A stretch of 64,000 nt of DNA from NCBI RefSeq assembly GCF_018873765.1, contig NC_057918.1, forward strand, positions 9,742,862 to 9,806,861. Reading direction: 5' to 3'. A model generated the notes under the pieces. The model did no database searches, was not told the DNA's origin, and saw nothing but the letters and a program-made list of their open reading frames with translations. The stretch is from Telopea speciosissima. Taxonomy: Eukaryota > Streptophyta > Magnoliopsida > Proteales > Proteaceae. Every line of letters starts with the position of its first letter. Positions within the stretch are counted from its first letter, which is position 1. Positions 12,540-38,084 of the stretch are shown here, piece after piece. The translations under genes and the position numbers were made by a program.

Positions 12540-12602
12540 TGTCCCCCCCTCCCCTCCCCTCCCCTCCCCCCCCCACTCCCCACAAAAAAAGAAAAAAAAA
12601 AG
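12540..12602. repeat. C-rich then A-rich low-complexity tract
   Basis: Repeated CCCCT units (12543-12575) are followed by an A-rich run. The minus strand has several runs of four or more G, so quadruplex or i-motif formation is possible. No coding content. Confidence 0.6.
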
Positions 12603-14279
12603 AAAAGGACAGTGGATGTGTGTTCATGGATTTTCTGCCAAGTTTTCTAGTCATTTAGGGTTGAATCTACTTCTGATCCATTCACTAAGTACTTCAAAAG
12701 ACATAGGCATCTGAAGTACAACTTGAATTGCTCATGTTTTATTTGCAGTTAGAGTTGTGCATATTCTCCTCAAATTTTCTGCTGGATTAAAGATTTAAAG
12801 TGTAGTTCATATCCATGATGCATTCATAAATCATCTATTTATATTCCCATCAATATTGTAATTTCAACCTTGATCTCAACAACAAAATTTTTACCTTTTC
12901 TTTCAGTTTTATTTTATTTTTATTTATCTTTCTTCTGCTTGCACACAGTTCATGTGTGTGAAATAATATTGCCTGCTTAAAATGGACCAGAACATGATTT
13001 AGCCCTACTCTGAAGCTATGTGTAAATCATAGCTGATTGATATGGGCTATGTTAAATTACTTTTATGTTTTATGTCATATTAATATTTCTTTATTGACTT
13101 TTGATTTTAGTTCATGGGTGGTTTCAGCTGATGAATTTGTTTTAGCCTTTACCTGTGACACTTGAAATTATTTTGGGAAGTTTAAATAATTTAAGAGTTC
13201 ATCCTTTGCATTTGGGCTAAGATACTACGTTCCTTTCTTGAACGAATTTATTCGTTGAACAAAAAAGCAAGAACTTCAATTTCTTCTTGTTTGTAGTATG
13301 TACATTGTTCCATTCTAGAAAGAAAGGAAATAATTCTTGATTCTGGCTCCTCTTTGAAAGCTTTTCTTATAGTGATGAATATTTCATTTTAAATTAGCAA
13401 AAAATGACAAATTCAGAAGATTCAAGCTCTTTTTGAGATTGTGTGTCCAAAGCAGCAACCCACCACATTACATGCACAAGACATGTAGAGCCATCCCATT
13501 TGGAGGTTGTGTGTCCAAAGCAGAACTCAGACCCCATCCTGTGACTTGGATACAAACTACATTATAAAATCATCAAATAATTTACTATTTTCTGTTTATA
13601 CTGCAAACTATCAGGTAGCTTTATCTTGTTCTTTAGATCACCTTATTCTTTTCTTGTAAACTATTCTTAATGTTGTCTCTCACATTTACTATCCTTTTAA
13701 GGTCCAAGAAATACTTTTTAATCCTAATTTATTGAGTAAAAAGAATGTGAGTTGTTACTTCTTAGAAATCTCTCTTTGTACAGGTAAACAAGCATGGAAA
13801 ATTAGCAGCCACTCATCCCTTTGCTGAGAATTTTCTGCCAAGCTCACAACTGAGCACTTGGTATTGAGCAGGAAAAACACTTCAACTTGGGATAGCACTT
13901 TGTATTGAGTGAAAGAAAATACATTTCAACTTGGGATAAAAACAAACAATGAATGTAATGAATTAAGGCATCAAAGACTTTCTTGCCTTTTACCTCCTTC
14001 CCACCAATTTCAACTGCATCCCACTTGATTGATGCTTCATTAGTTTTTATTAGAATTCATAGGGGATTGCCGGGATGTCAGAACAGGTAATGAGAAAGGT
14101 AGATGAAGCATTGTATCTGATAACCAACACTGATTCCTGGTGATCCCAGAACAGCTTAAAACCGTCCAAAATATTGTGAAAATAAATTCATATTCATTTT
14201 TGTACTAAATTGTTGTTCTGTGTGATGATTCAATTTATTGTTTATACTAAAAAATGTGTCTTCTCAAGAAGCATAGGTA

Positions 14280-14660
14280 CTAAGTAAATATTGGGAAGCA
14301 TATGCAAATACGAGCAAGAAACCAAGCAAACGATCATACACGAAATGAGGAATTTAACATGGTTTGGCACTAATGCCAATATTCACTTGAGAGAACTAGA
14401 GAATTTTTCACTAGCCATAAAAACATTGTACACCACTCTCCACCTGACTATGTGAATTCCTTTGCTTAGACTAGTTTCCCCCCCCCCCACCCCACCAAAG
14501 ACAATATATAGACCCCTAGAAACCCTAATCTCTATGCAATTACAATTTTACCTTTGTACATATTATAATGGATCAAAAACAAACACGATTTAACAAATAC
14601 AAGCCCAATAATAACTGTGTGCTTCATAAAATATATGACACAAAACCCAACAGTATATAT
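14280..14660. mobile_element. degenerate LTR-like fragment
   Basis: This contains phrases typical of plant copia LTRs (ACACGAAATGAGGAATTTAA, ATGGTTTGGCACTAATGCC, ACAATATATAGACCCCTAGA). No partner LTR, primer-binding site or coding region is adjacent. A related phrase (ACATGGTTCGACAAGATTGC) occurs at 45481. Boundaries are approximate. Confidence 0.35.
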
Positions 14661-15226
14661 ATGATCCATCATCATAGATCAGTTGTAATTCATGCAAGCT
14701 GGTGGTATCAGTCTGAGAACAGAGTGACACCCCCAAGGACCAAAGGTTTGTCTTATGGTACATCAAAAAATTAAAGGTTGACTTGTCAATTGATATCAAA
14801 GATTTTAATGAAGAAATATTTTGTGTTCAGTATCAGAAGAAAACATACAACCTCCCCCCCGCCCCCCCTTTTTCTTTCAAAAAAGAACTGGTAAATTATG
14901 GCTTATATTACGGAGTGGGTCGTCTACAATAGGTATACTAGCGGTTTTTACCAAAAAAAAAAAAAAAGGTATACTAGAGGCATTCCAAGATTTACCAAGA
15001 GAATGGATGAAACAACTCAACAATATGTAAACTAGATATTAGACAAGGGTGGTTTGGCTATGGGGGCAGCAGCTCAGTGGTGGAACTATGAAAATCCCAA
15101 TTGGGTTAACAATAGTTGCCATAGGTAACAATGAAACCACGCTCCATAATGGGAGCATGTAGGATGATGTATCTACAGTTTTGTTTTCATAAAATTTTAT
15201 TATGTTTGCACCCATAAAAAAGGGGT

Positions 15227-15402
15227 GGGGGGAAGAATGTTGTCTGGTCGCGTGGTTCTTGCACCTAGACACTTGAACGCATGAAATTATCGCTGCCCAC
15301 TGTGAAATAAAAAAATCCATCCATGTTGATACCCATACTCGTGCTCTCATTGGCCCCACGCTGGACCAAGGGCTACACAAGCAGACTAGCTATCTCTTGC
15401 CC
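15227..15402. mobile_element. MITE family A copy 3
   Basis: Left end GGGGAAGAATGTTGTCTGGT then CGCGTGG. The right end, read on the opposite strand, is GGGCAAGAGATAGCTAGTCT then GCTTGTGTAG. The interior has the family words CTCTCATTGGCCCCACGCTGG and CATCCATGTTG. It is non-coding. Confidence 0.55.
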
Positions 15403-15735
15403 AAAAACTTAAATGCTCCTCCCTATAATCTTAAATCTTTTAATGCTTTGTTCAATCACTAGAAAACTCCCCTTACTGAAATTTTACATACACATAGGGA
15501 CCTTGGGATCTACTTATTTTTGAAATTTCCGCTTTAACAGATCTATCATATGGTAGAGTGGAAATAGATAAGTTCCATGGTTTATGCCAAGTAGGAAACC
15601 CTTACCCTTTTTTACTTTTGTCCAACAGTCAATTTGACAAGGAATCTTGATTGCTAAAAATTAGGGTAGAAAATTCGTAAAACGTCAACTTAATTTCAAA
15701 ATTGTATGCAGACTTTGATTACTGTAGCACCACCT

Positions 15736-15873
15736 CTGTAAAAATGTCTCATATACCCCCTATTTTTAGTGTTTTCCCATAATACCCCTCCTCAAGGCAT
15801 GAAACTGTAAAAATGTCTCATATACCCCCTATTTTTAGTGTTTTCCCATAATACCCCTCCTCAAGGCATGAAA
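15736..15873. repeat. perfect 69-bp tandem duplication
   Basis: Two identical head-to-tail copies (15736-15804 and 15805-15873), each starting CTGTAAAAATGTCTCATATA and ending GGCATGAAA. The absence of differences indicates a recent duplication. It is intergenic and has no coding role. Confidence 0.9.
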
Positions 15874-16991
15874 CTGCACTGTCCATGTAGCAAGAGCTCT
15901 CCCTAAAAATTAATTGAGGTTGTAGATTATTTCACTTTAAGCAACCACTACTCAACTAATATGGTTATTCCTTTTTTCCTTTTTTTTTTTTTTTTATAAT
16001 TGGAACCGAAATATGTAGAAAATTTTAGTTTTCAAATGTCTGAAAAATGTGCTCCAATAAGCCTTGGTGACCAATCCAATCTTTATTTTGGTGCATCTAA
16101 AGATTCTAAACACCTCAAAATCAAATCTGGGTTGATATTGCCATTCCCAGAGAAGTATCCAAAAAAAATCCAGACACACCCCTGGTGCCATGCTACTAAG
16201 CGGCAACCGAAACAACAAGAATCTAGGCGAATGTTTAATGGTTATCACGCATCACCAAAATTTTGATTCAATGGAAAGATAGAAAGATAAAAAGGAACAT
16301 TTGACTAGAACCCATACGCTGCTGAGACTACTCACCCGGCATGTTATGGAAAAACGCACAAATGGTATACATGGGAAAACATGGGCATGAAGTTCTTTTT
16401 TTTTTCCCCCCCTTTCATGACCATCAAGGCTAGAAGTTATTTAGCAAAATAAATCAAGCAATTTATATATGCAACTCCTATTTATAGAGCATATCAAAAA
16501 GTGCACACCTTGAGAAACAAAACCATCAGTCAATTCTTGCTAACTTGTACACCAATGTTGCTATCCAAAACCCGAATAGATGCTTTGCTTACATTTTTTC
16601 TTTCTGAATGCCTCGCAGCGGAATCGAATGTTGTAGTGGTACAATGAGGGATTACAATCTGAACACCTTCGGATGTAAATCAGGCAAGAGACGAGAGGCA
16701 TCTTGTTATTGCTGCTTCCTTTTCCCTTTTTTTTTGGGGGGGTGGGGGTGGGGGTGGGGGGGGGGGGGGGAAGGGGTGTTTACGAATACATAAATGGCCA
16801 TTGAGGCCTTTCAAGGGTCTCCTAATTAAGCATGGCACGGCAGCAGCAGCAGCAGCAGGACAACTCCAAACAAAAGAATGATGATGGTGATGATCTGTCT
16901 CTCTAATTAACGAAACTCCTTCCTAAGACACATCTATAAAAGCACAGCAGGAAATAAGAAGCATTACCAACAAGTGACAAAGATATGGAAA
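15874..16991. other. 3' flank of the PP2A gene, non-coding
   Basis: This includes poly-T near 15980, a C-run near 16405, a G-rich tract at 16736-16776 and a short CAG repeat near 16841-16858. The part nearest 16991 is presumably the PP2A 3' UTR (minus strand). No separate gene is recognised. Confidence 0.4.
16736..16776 (+). repeat. G-rich tract with quadruplex potential
   Basis: Consecutive runs of five or more G separated by single T (GGGGGTGGGGGTGGGGG and onward) lie about 220 bp beyond the PP2A stop codon. The G-rich strand is the one that is not the sense strand of PP2A. The longest homopolymer may be poorly sequenced. Confidence 0.6.
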
Positions 16992-30601
<13,610 letters not shown>

Positions 30602-31020
30602 CCTTTCTTTTTTCCCTCACCGAACTGCAATGCAAATCGATCAGAAAAACCACAACACCCAAATCCAACCGGAAAGGCGATTGTAGATCGAGTTCTTACG
30701 TACAGAGAGATTGCCGGATCAAATTCGGAGCATCGGCAGCGGCGACGATCGCCGATGAAAAACTGTTGGGATTAAGGGTCGAGGATAAAGAGAACTTAGG
30801 AGGATGAAACCAGAGAAAAAGAGTGATTTGTCTTCGATCCTCCTTCGATCATTCCTCGGAGCCAAGCATTGTTTTTCAATTTCTGGATTTTGAGGTTCTT
30901 CTTCGTCTGTAAGAGAAATGAAAGCCCTCCCTCTTTCTTGATATGCTCGGAAGCCCAAAAAATAATAGAAAGAAAAATTCAGCACGCCCTTGTCCGGAAG
31001 TACCGAAGTAGATTAACACA
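30602..31020 (-). promoter_or_regulatory. PP2A 5' leader and proximal promoter, with a likely leader intron
   Basis: Reading the minus strand, a donor GTAC|GTAAG at 30700/30699 and an acceptor TTTGCATTGCAG ending at 30625 define a possible 75-nt intron in the 5' UTR, 23 nt before the ATG. Upstream sequence to about 31000 is CT/GA-rich. No clear TATA box was seen. Confidence 0.45.
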
Positions 31021-31109
31021 GTTTTTTATTTTTTTTCATTGAGAGAAATTATCTAAAAATTCTAACCGTTAGATGTTTAAAAAATATCTAGATTGATCTC
31101 TTCTCAAAT

Positions 31110-31437
31110 TGCAAATGAAGGGCCTTATCCCACCAAAATGGGATCCGCTGCATAGATCTTTGCCCTCTCATTAGCTCTATTCGAGGTCATACTTCATATA
31201 AAACTTATATTATGTATGTTTTTTCCTTATCATTTTTCCTATAGGGTCATCATATTGGAATATCCAAATGCCTCCGTTGAATTGCAAGAACTGGGAGCAT
31301 CTAGGCCCTAGTGAGCCTCAGGCGGGTGGCCCCAATAAATTATACAGCGGCAAAGGTTTGATCACGAGACCTTGCTTCCTGAGGCGAAGTCTCATGTCCC
31401 CTCCAAGCCAACTGCGCTAACCCCTTGGGGTTCTCAA
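31110..31437 (-). mobile_element. tRNA-derived SINE, probably with a LINE-like 3' region
   Basis: On the minus strand it starts near 31437 with GGGGTTAGCGCAGTTGGCTT (box A-like) and has a box B-like GTGATCAAACC near 31350-31360. Downstream, 31110-31200 carries the GGGATAAGGCCC and CAGCGGATCCCATTTTGG motifs related to the retroposon at 11785. Whether this is one element or two adjacent ones is unclear. No confident target duplication was found. Confidence 0.55.
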
Positions 31438-31597
31438 TACCATCTTAATTGCACACCATTCCACAACATTCCTCATACCCAATCGTATGTCTTCCTATAA
31501 AATTCTTCTTTAATTGCCCAACATTCCACATATATTGACATATGAGTGTCAATACATTCTATCCATGATTTATATTAATGAATTTTTAATATCTATT

Positions 31598-31985
31598 TTG
31601 GGTAAATTACACGTCACTCCCTATTTTTCAAACGAAACTCAAATCACCCCTTGGTTTTTTAAAATACTCAAATCACCTCCTATATTAGACTCTAATATGA
31701 TAAATTAATCCATATCATTAGTTTTATGTTGTTAAGTGATGATGTCAGCCAGTTAAATAAATTTAAATCTCTAAATTACCATTGACATCCAAACATAAAT
31801 TTTGAAGGGTAATATCATAAATTTAATTCTAATATTTTAGTACAAGGGTAAAATAATCCTTTCACACCAATAACTAACAACAGACTAACACCGTTACTAT
31901 AGATAGGGACAGATGAGTATTTTCAAAAATCAGGGGATGATTTGAGTTTCATTTGAAAACCAAGGGGTGATGTGTAATTTATCCT
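31598..31985. mobile_element. MITE with long terminal inverted repeats
   Basis: Left GGTAAATTACACGTCACTCC pairs with the right end read inward, GGATAAATTACACATCACCC. Pairing continues through the AACTCAAATCA/TGATTTGAGTTTC blocks. It is about 388 bp, AT-rich and non-coding. The superfamily is not determined. Confidence 0.7.
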
Positions 31986-32539
31986 ATCTTATATTATTAT
32001 TTTATAAATATCAATTAAACTAAAATTTCTTCTAGTAAATAAAAGACTTAAAATTCACAGATTCACAAAATCTCAATCTCATCTAAACTGCCATGTGGCA
32101 ATGATCCAAAGACGTGCTATCTACACTAGATAAAAGCATGGCTTTTTATATATGTATTAATAACAAAGGAAAAAGATATATATATATATATTTTGGTAAG
32201 ATAACAAAGGAAAAATATTGCTACAATATTGTGCAGTTTTACTCTCACATGATTTTGTTTATTTAATTTAAAAATATGAATTCCATATGAATGATAATTT
32301 TTCAAAATGTCGATCATTTGTGTTATTTGCTTTATTTCCTGGGCAGATCCATTTCCCCAAGTTCCTTTAATAGAGGAGGGTAAAAATGACCCTACTTCTG
32401 CTTGGATGGGATCCACCCCCATCTATTAGAAGAGCGGACAGAAAATGAAGCAGATAAAAATACGTGGTGCATATTCAATCCTCCCTGCACTGACAGCACG
32501 GGCATCTTCTCCCAAGCTGAAATTGCAAACCCCCCACCC

Positions 32540-33080
32540 CGCCCCCTCTCTCTCTCTCTCTCTCTCGTGTGCTCGAGACTCGCCTGAGTTTTCCAGTGCC
32601 CACCGCAGAATTGAACAGAGATCGTGTGCCAAATTGAGCAGATTATCCGTCATTGTTTTCTAGTGTCTTTGTGATTTCAGTGACTGGGGACTGTCGTCAC
32701 TACGCCCTCGATGGTTTTGGACTCTATTCAAATTTCAATGTCGGCCCAGCAGTCTCTCGCAATCGGCCATTGTTTTCCAGTGTCGTTCATTTTTAATTGC
32801 AGACACGCAACCAACTGATTCTTTTGGGTTGGGGGTCAGAGAGTATGAAGCAAGGCAAGGAACTGCAACTCTGATTTGGACAAGACCTGTGTAGACAAAA
32901 AAAAAAAGAATATGAGGACAGAGAGAGCATTGGCTTCAATGACGAGGCATTTGGCATTTGGAGGCAGCCAACAGAGCCTGCAATCGACCTCCGGTGGGAA
33001 ATGCCACCTCGCAATGGGCTGCTTTCTCAAGTGAATCAAGCTTGTGAGATGCAGTAGAAGTCAAAATCTTTGTAACAGAG
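32540..33080. other. (CT)n-containing non-coding region
   Basis: 32547-32567 is a (CT)n microsatellite. The region has repeated CATTGTTTTC(T/C)AGTGTC phrases near 32653 and 32769. Open frames on both strands are short and without domains. Confidence 0.35.
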
Positions 33081-33670
33081 TTGTTTTTTGGCAATGCATC
33101 TCACATGTTTGATAAGATTATGCAAAGAACCGAGGATAAATATTTACATAATTTATTTTACATGTATCTATACCAAACCTATATGAGGCTATATCTCATT
33201 GTACAAACTATTATGTCTATTGCTACCAAAAGAACTTTTATTTATGATTCACAAATTATTATTGTAAATGTTTTTTTTAAAAATAGAATATAAATATAGC
33301 AAAAACTATATCATAGAGAGCCTTAAGTTATGTATTTTTTATGCATTGTTGAAATATCAGTTTTTTGTAGTCAGACTCGCCCTAACCAATATTGACCAGG
33401 TTGGGTCTCTATATTTTTAATTAATATACAGTTATATAAAATCAGGTCTGGCTAGGTTGGGCTGGACTGGATCGGGCTCATATATTGCTTCAACTCAGGC
33501 CTGACCCGACCTCAAGCATAAACATCTCAACCCAAGCCCTGTCTAGGCTCAGGGCAGGCTCGGGTTCTCAGGGCCAAACTTACACCATTAATTTTTGTAG
33601 TGGGAGGTGGTTCACTGACACTAGCCAAAGATATGAGAGAGAAAGAGAGAGAGAGAGTTATTGTGTGAGA

Positions 33671-33742
33671 AGCTAAGCACCTAAGAGAGAAACTGAGACC
33701 TAAGGGAGCTAAGCACCTAAGAGAGAAACTGAGACCTAAGGG
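33671..33742. repeat. perfect 36-bp tandem duplication
   Basis: Two identical adjacent copies (33671-33706, 33707-33742), each starting AGCTAAGCACCTAAGAGAGA and ending ACCTAAGGG. It is preceded by a short (GA)n run. Confidence 0.9.
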
Positions 33743-34096
33743 TTTAACAATCTTACTATCAAAGGAGAGTCCGAGTGAAAGAGAGAGATTCGACTTGAGA
33801 GTTGTCGATGATCACTCATCATCCCCTCAAGCTAGCCAAGAAGTTGCAGCAAGTTGGGAGTTGCAGGCTAGAGGTTGTAGCAAAGAGAAGTTACACAGGG
33901 GTTAGGGTTCCAATGTTATCGAAATTGAATAGGGAAACAATATCGTGAGAATGGCATATATGGAGTGATGGTCCAACCATTTTAGAACAGTTTAATTTTT
34001 TTACCAAACTTGATGAATTTTTTATGATTTGATCAAAACAAATAATTCTTGGATGAGTCGATTGACCCAATCCAAGTCTTGTAAATTTGTTATGGG

Positions 34097-34215
34097 AGAA
34101 TATTTTCTGTGCTGAGGGCGCAGGCAGCGCCTAGACACATGGGGGTGGGCAAATGACCACCCTGCCCCCTTGAATGGTAGGCTTGTCTGGGTGCAGGTTG
34201 CGCTGCGGCACATAG
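34097..34215. mobile_element. MITE family A copy 4 (short, degenerate)
   Basis: It contains the family interior (GGGCGCAGGCAGCGCCTAGA, CATGGGGGTGGGCAAATGACC, ACCCTGCCCC). GCGCAGGC and GGGTGCAGGTTGCGCTGC at opposite ends give partial inverted complementarity. Ends are approximate. Confidence 0.5.
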
Positions 34216-35569
34216 AACATAAGCCCATTTGTTATATAGAGCGAGTCTTCATGACTCATGACCAGATTCTCTTTTTTTCTTTTACTCAACTAGGGCAACT
34301 CGCCAAAGATGAAACATGTTTTTTCCAACAATGTTTTGGTGTAAAATATATGTAAAACAAATTGATTGGTTTTTTTTTTTTTTTTACCTCCCCTACTTCT
34401 TGTGTTTTCATTGTAAAATTTCACATGTTGGGAGTTATATAATCAGGTCCTTGATGCCTTCATAAATTTGAGGAGTTCTCTCCATCTAATGCCTTAAGGT
34501 TTTGGATTGGACCTTTCAACATAGTACTAGCGCCCATGGTTCCTTGTTTTTTTCCATCATTATTTTTCCACGTGTATGTTATACTTCCACATCAGTTTGT
34601 TCACGTCCTTGCTTCCTTCATATGGTTTAGGTCCTTGGTGCCTTCATATATTTATCTTTTTTTTTTTTTTACTTTCAATGAAACACTTTCAGAGTTTAAA
34701 AAAAGATATCTTCCTTAATTTTTTTTTAAGTTATGTTCCTTTATTTTTTCTCCCACGACCTCCACTATATAGCTAGGTATACAACTACTATAATACAAAT
34801 ATACAATGCATATATACTTGGTTTCATACTCCCTTTATATTTGTCGCGGTGGAGAGAGAACTTGGGCTTTGTTTATGTCATAAGGTAATATTAATTAACG
34901 CTCATATTTTGTTTTCATGAGGACCACATAATCATTTTTTTGATATTAATCTTTAGTCCAATTTAATATTGTACTGTGACAAACTAATGCTTTGAAATTT
35001 AAAACCTAAAAAGGTTCATTGAAAAACAAATGGAAAAATGTCCCATAAATGCTGAGCCTATCAAATGATTAAGATAAGTCATTAAATTTGACATGTAGTC
35101 CATATAAAGAACCTCATCCATATAACAACTAGTATAAAAATAATCACAAGTCCACATACCATAAATAGGTGATTATATATTAATGTCCTCTTGGACTATC
35201 AATAAAATTTTACCAGGGCTCTTTTATTATTGATTAGTTCTTCTTTTCAATGAGTAGCAAGATAGCATACCATGAATAGAATTTTAGTCATTTTTTTTGT
35301 AAATATGACTTTTCTGAGCAGGAGATCTTCCTCTGTTGATTTTCTTTAATATAATTTTAGTCTTTTGTACACAAAAAAAAAGAAGAAAAAAGATAGCATA
35401 CTTATATATATGGTGCTTATATATCACATTTTCACATAATAACATAAGAATCATCTGGAATGCACGTTCCAAAGGATAGTCCTCCATGCCACGTGTTTTT
35501 TTCAAAGGAAAAGAGAAAGCATCAAATGGGTACTTTGATAAGTTCTACATTTTAAATATGAAAAAAAAA

Positions 35570-35990
35570 GGTTATCCGACAACGTCTCCTACATCCACTC
35601 ATATGTAGGGGTGTAAATGAATAGCCGAAATTCGTTTCAGTTTCAGTGTTTGTATCCGTTTAGCACTATTCGAATCCGTCCGAAAGCTAAACGGATACGG
35701 ATATGGATAGACTATAGCTATCCGAAAAGCTATATTTACATGTAAACGGATAAAATATCCGATCTGTATCCGTGTTCGTATCCGTTTAGCACTATCCGAA
35801 TCTGTTCGAAAGCTAATTGGATGAGGATGCGGATATAATACTATCCGAGCCGAATCCGATCCATTTACATCCCTACTCATATGTGGTAGTAAAATGACCA
35901 CTCCACCCTTCCCCTTGGATGCTTGTGTGCATGATCTCATTGGCCCCCGCGCTGGCGCATTGACCATGCAGCTTGACAACAAACCCTTTC
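35570..35990. mobile_element. MITE family A copy 5, split by a hAT-like MITE
   Basis: The right half (35876-35990) has the family interior: AAAATGACCACTCCACCC and CTCATTGGCCCCCGCGCTGG then CGCATTGACC. The left half (35570-35605, TTATCCGACAACGTCTCC) continues across the 270-bp insertion at 35606-35875. The nesting order shows family A inserted first. Confidence 0.6.
35606..35875. mobile_element. hAT-like MITE with perfect 8-bp TSD
   Basis: A 270-bp element with termini TAGGGGTGTAAATG and, read inward from the right, TAGGGATGTAAATG (one mismatch). It is flanked by a perfect 8-bp duplication CTCATATG (35598-35605 and 35876-35883), as expected for the hAT superfamily. The interior is built of CGGATA/TATCCG words in both orientations and is non-coding. 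Confidence 0.85.
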
Positions 35991-36309
35991 ACTTTAAATA
36001 TATATTAACTACAGGGTCTACATGGAAAAAGTAAATTTGTTTACAAATAAAAAATAAAAATAAAAAAATAAAGGGAAAAAGAAGACCACGATGCCAGTGT
36101 GTATATTCATGTGAACGCCCTCTCACAGTCTACTTGTGGATCGAAATTCTCTCTTTATTAAATGCCTCTTTATTGGACGATCTGTTCAATCACTCACCCC
36201 CTCATTGGTAGGAAATTGCACTCTTGATCATAGAGATTCATATCCTAAAGATGTCATGCAAGGGTTAGGGAGCCCATGACTCCACGCTCACAAGTGACAT
36301 AATTTTTAT

Positions 36310-36461
36310 AGGGGATAAAAAAGGCTTCGAGGTCATGTGGCCCTTACGCCAATGTTAGGGCCAATGAGAGCGTAGACATAAACATCCAAAAAGGATGGGA
36401 TTTCACCCTCCTAGTGTCTGGCGTAGGAGCCACGTGACCTCGCAGCAATTCCCCATCCATT
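36310..36461. mobile_element. MITE family A copy 6
   Basis: Left GGGGATAAAAAAGGCTTCGA then GGTCATGTGGC. The right end read inward is GGATGGGGAATTGCTGCGAG then GTCACGTGGC. The interior has GTTAGGGCCAATGAGAGCGT and CATCCAAAAAGGATGGG. It is non-coding. Confidence 0.65.
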
Positions 36462-36594
36462 TCTTAATTACTTAAAATGATAAACCAAAGGAAAAGTTCA
36501 AGGTACAAATGTACAATCGAACTAAACTGCTTTTGAATCAACTCCAAACTTCTTTAACACTAGAAATTGCAAGCACTACAAGGTACAAGCGAGC

Positions 36595-36812
36595 ATTCAC
36601 TTGCTAGCTAGTTATTTGAAGGATTGCACCTTCAGACACATTCCAAGAGAGATTAACAGCACAACTGACTCTCTTGCTCGGAGGGCGTTATCTTTAACGT
36701 GTGAGATTAACTGGCCCATTTCCACTCCTTGGCTCTCTAAATTATGTAACTAAGATTCTATGTGCTCGACACGTTTTAATAAATAAGCCTTCTTTTTACC
36801 CAAAAAAGAAAA
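36595..36812 (+). pseudogene. LINE 3' end: RNase H-like domain remnant with A-rich tail
   Basis: An open frame to a TAA near 36750 encodes CTFRHIPREINSTTDSLARR followed by ALSLTCEINWP. It matches the C-terminal RNase H-like segment of plant LINE polyproteins (HIPREIN...DSLAR.AL). It is followed by about 60 bp and an A-rich run (36805-36820), consistent with the 3' end of a 5'-truncated copy. Confidence 0.65.
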
Positions 36813-37072
36813 AAAAAGTACAAGCGATAAACTTTTAGTTTTTCTTTCTTCTTTTAGGTAATGTGGAAATTGGTGTATGTAATTATTATTATTATTATTT
36901 TATTTTTTTAAGAATGGGCTATTGATATATGTGTACTTATATAACCTTTTACTTAATAATTAATGTCGCTGTAAACAATGACATACTGTATAGCATATAA
37001 CTACAGTGCTCAGGAATCAGGACGGGCCATGTACCTAGCCCAAGCCCATATTTCACTTAAGAGTATAGAGAA

Positions 37073-37295
37073 CTTTTTTTTGTTTGTTTTGGGAATTGGA
37101 GCTGTGGCCGACTAATTCCCCCAGGGCTCATGCAGGACTCCACAATGCACACGAATCGGGTGATACTAGGGCCCCCATGTTCACCAAGAAGTTTTCTCTT
37201 AGGCGGATGGCCCAAAGGGGGAAGGCGGAGTCGAACTCAGGACCTTCAGCTTCCTTAGGCCTCGTCCCTTGCCAACTGCACTGCCCTGTGGGGGT
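37073..37295 (-). mobile_element. tRNA-derived SINE, intact with TSD and A-tail
   Basis: A 223-bp insertion. On the minus strand it starts ACCCCCACAGGGCAGTGCAG then TTGGCAAGG (box A region), has box B GAGTTCGACTCC near 37228-37239, and ends in a poly-A tail (poly-T at 37073-37090). A 16-bp target duplication with one mismatch flanks it: TTAAGAGTATAGAGAA (37057-37072) and TTAAGAATATAGAGAA (37296-37311). Confidence 0.85.
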
Positions 37296-38084
37296 TTAAG
37301 AATATAGAGAATTTATTTTTCAAATAAGTTCGATCCATACCTATCTGTTTTGGTATCGAATTTCAGAAGTTGCCGCTAACTGCTTTAGCTCACCAATTTC
37401 GTTTTGGACCGGGCTAGGCCTGACCCACCTAGGTTTTACCCAAAACTTCGGACACCCTTAATTATTTTGGGATCCAAATGTCAAAGTTGAATGATTCCAA
37501 GGACATTTTTCACATATTCCACGTACTTTAATTTTGCATGAAAATCAAAGATTGCAATTATCATTCAGGATTATCTCTGACATGGGTTTTGCTCAAATAA
37601 AATAGATCCGATTGGGAGAAGACAAATAATAGAACGATCAAGAAGAAGACAATATGTGTAGCATGGACCTTTTCCTATGGTCCATTTAAGGTAATTTTTT
37701 GTTTGGTATTCGTCCATTTAAAGTATTGGATGGCCTTAAAAAGGGAAAATGGATAGCAAGGGAAAGAAGGCCATGAGACAAAGAGGATAATTATAAAGAT
37801 TTATAGTCCAATATCAGCATGTGGCTCCACCGGTTGTGCGACCCGTCGACTCCTTTGAGTTTCGTTCATGTTAACATCGCCCAATTTTCAACACTCGGGT
37901 GTCGTGAAGGTTGAAAGCTTCATTAAAGTTGACTAAATTTTTTTATTGGTGCAAATTTAGGATAAGGTGGGCTATATGATGAAGCGGAAGCCTGACATTT
38001 TTGCTGGTGGTCAATTTCTCCGTTTGTATTAAAGAGGGGGGGAGGGTGGGCTTATGTGGCATTTCAAAAGTCTATTTTAATTTT

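Noticed and set aside
32402-32663. Overlapping frames around a (CT)n tract
   Set aside because: The frames are produced by the microsatellite and have no domains.
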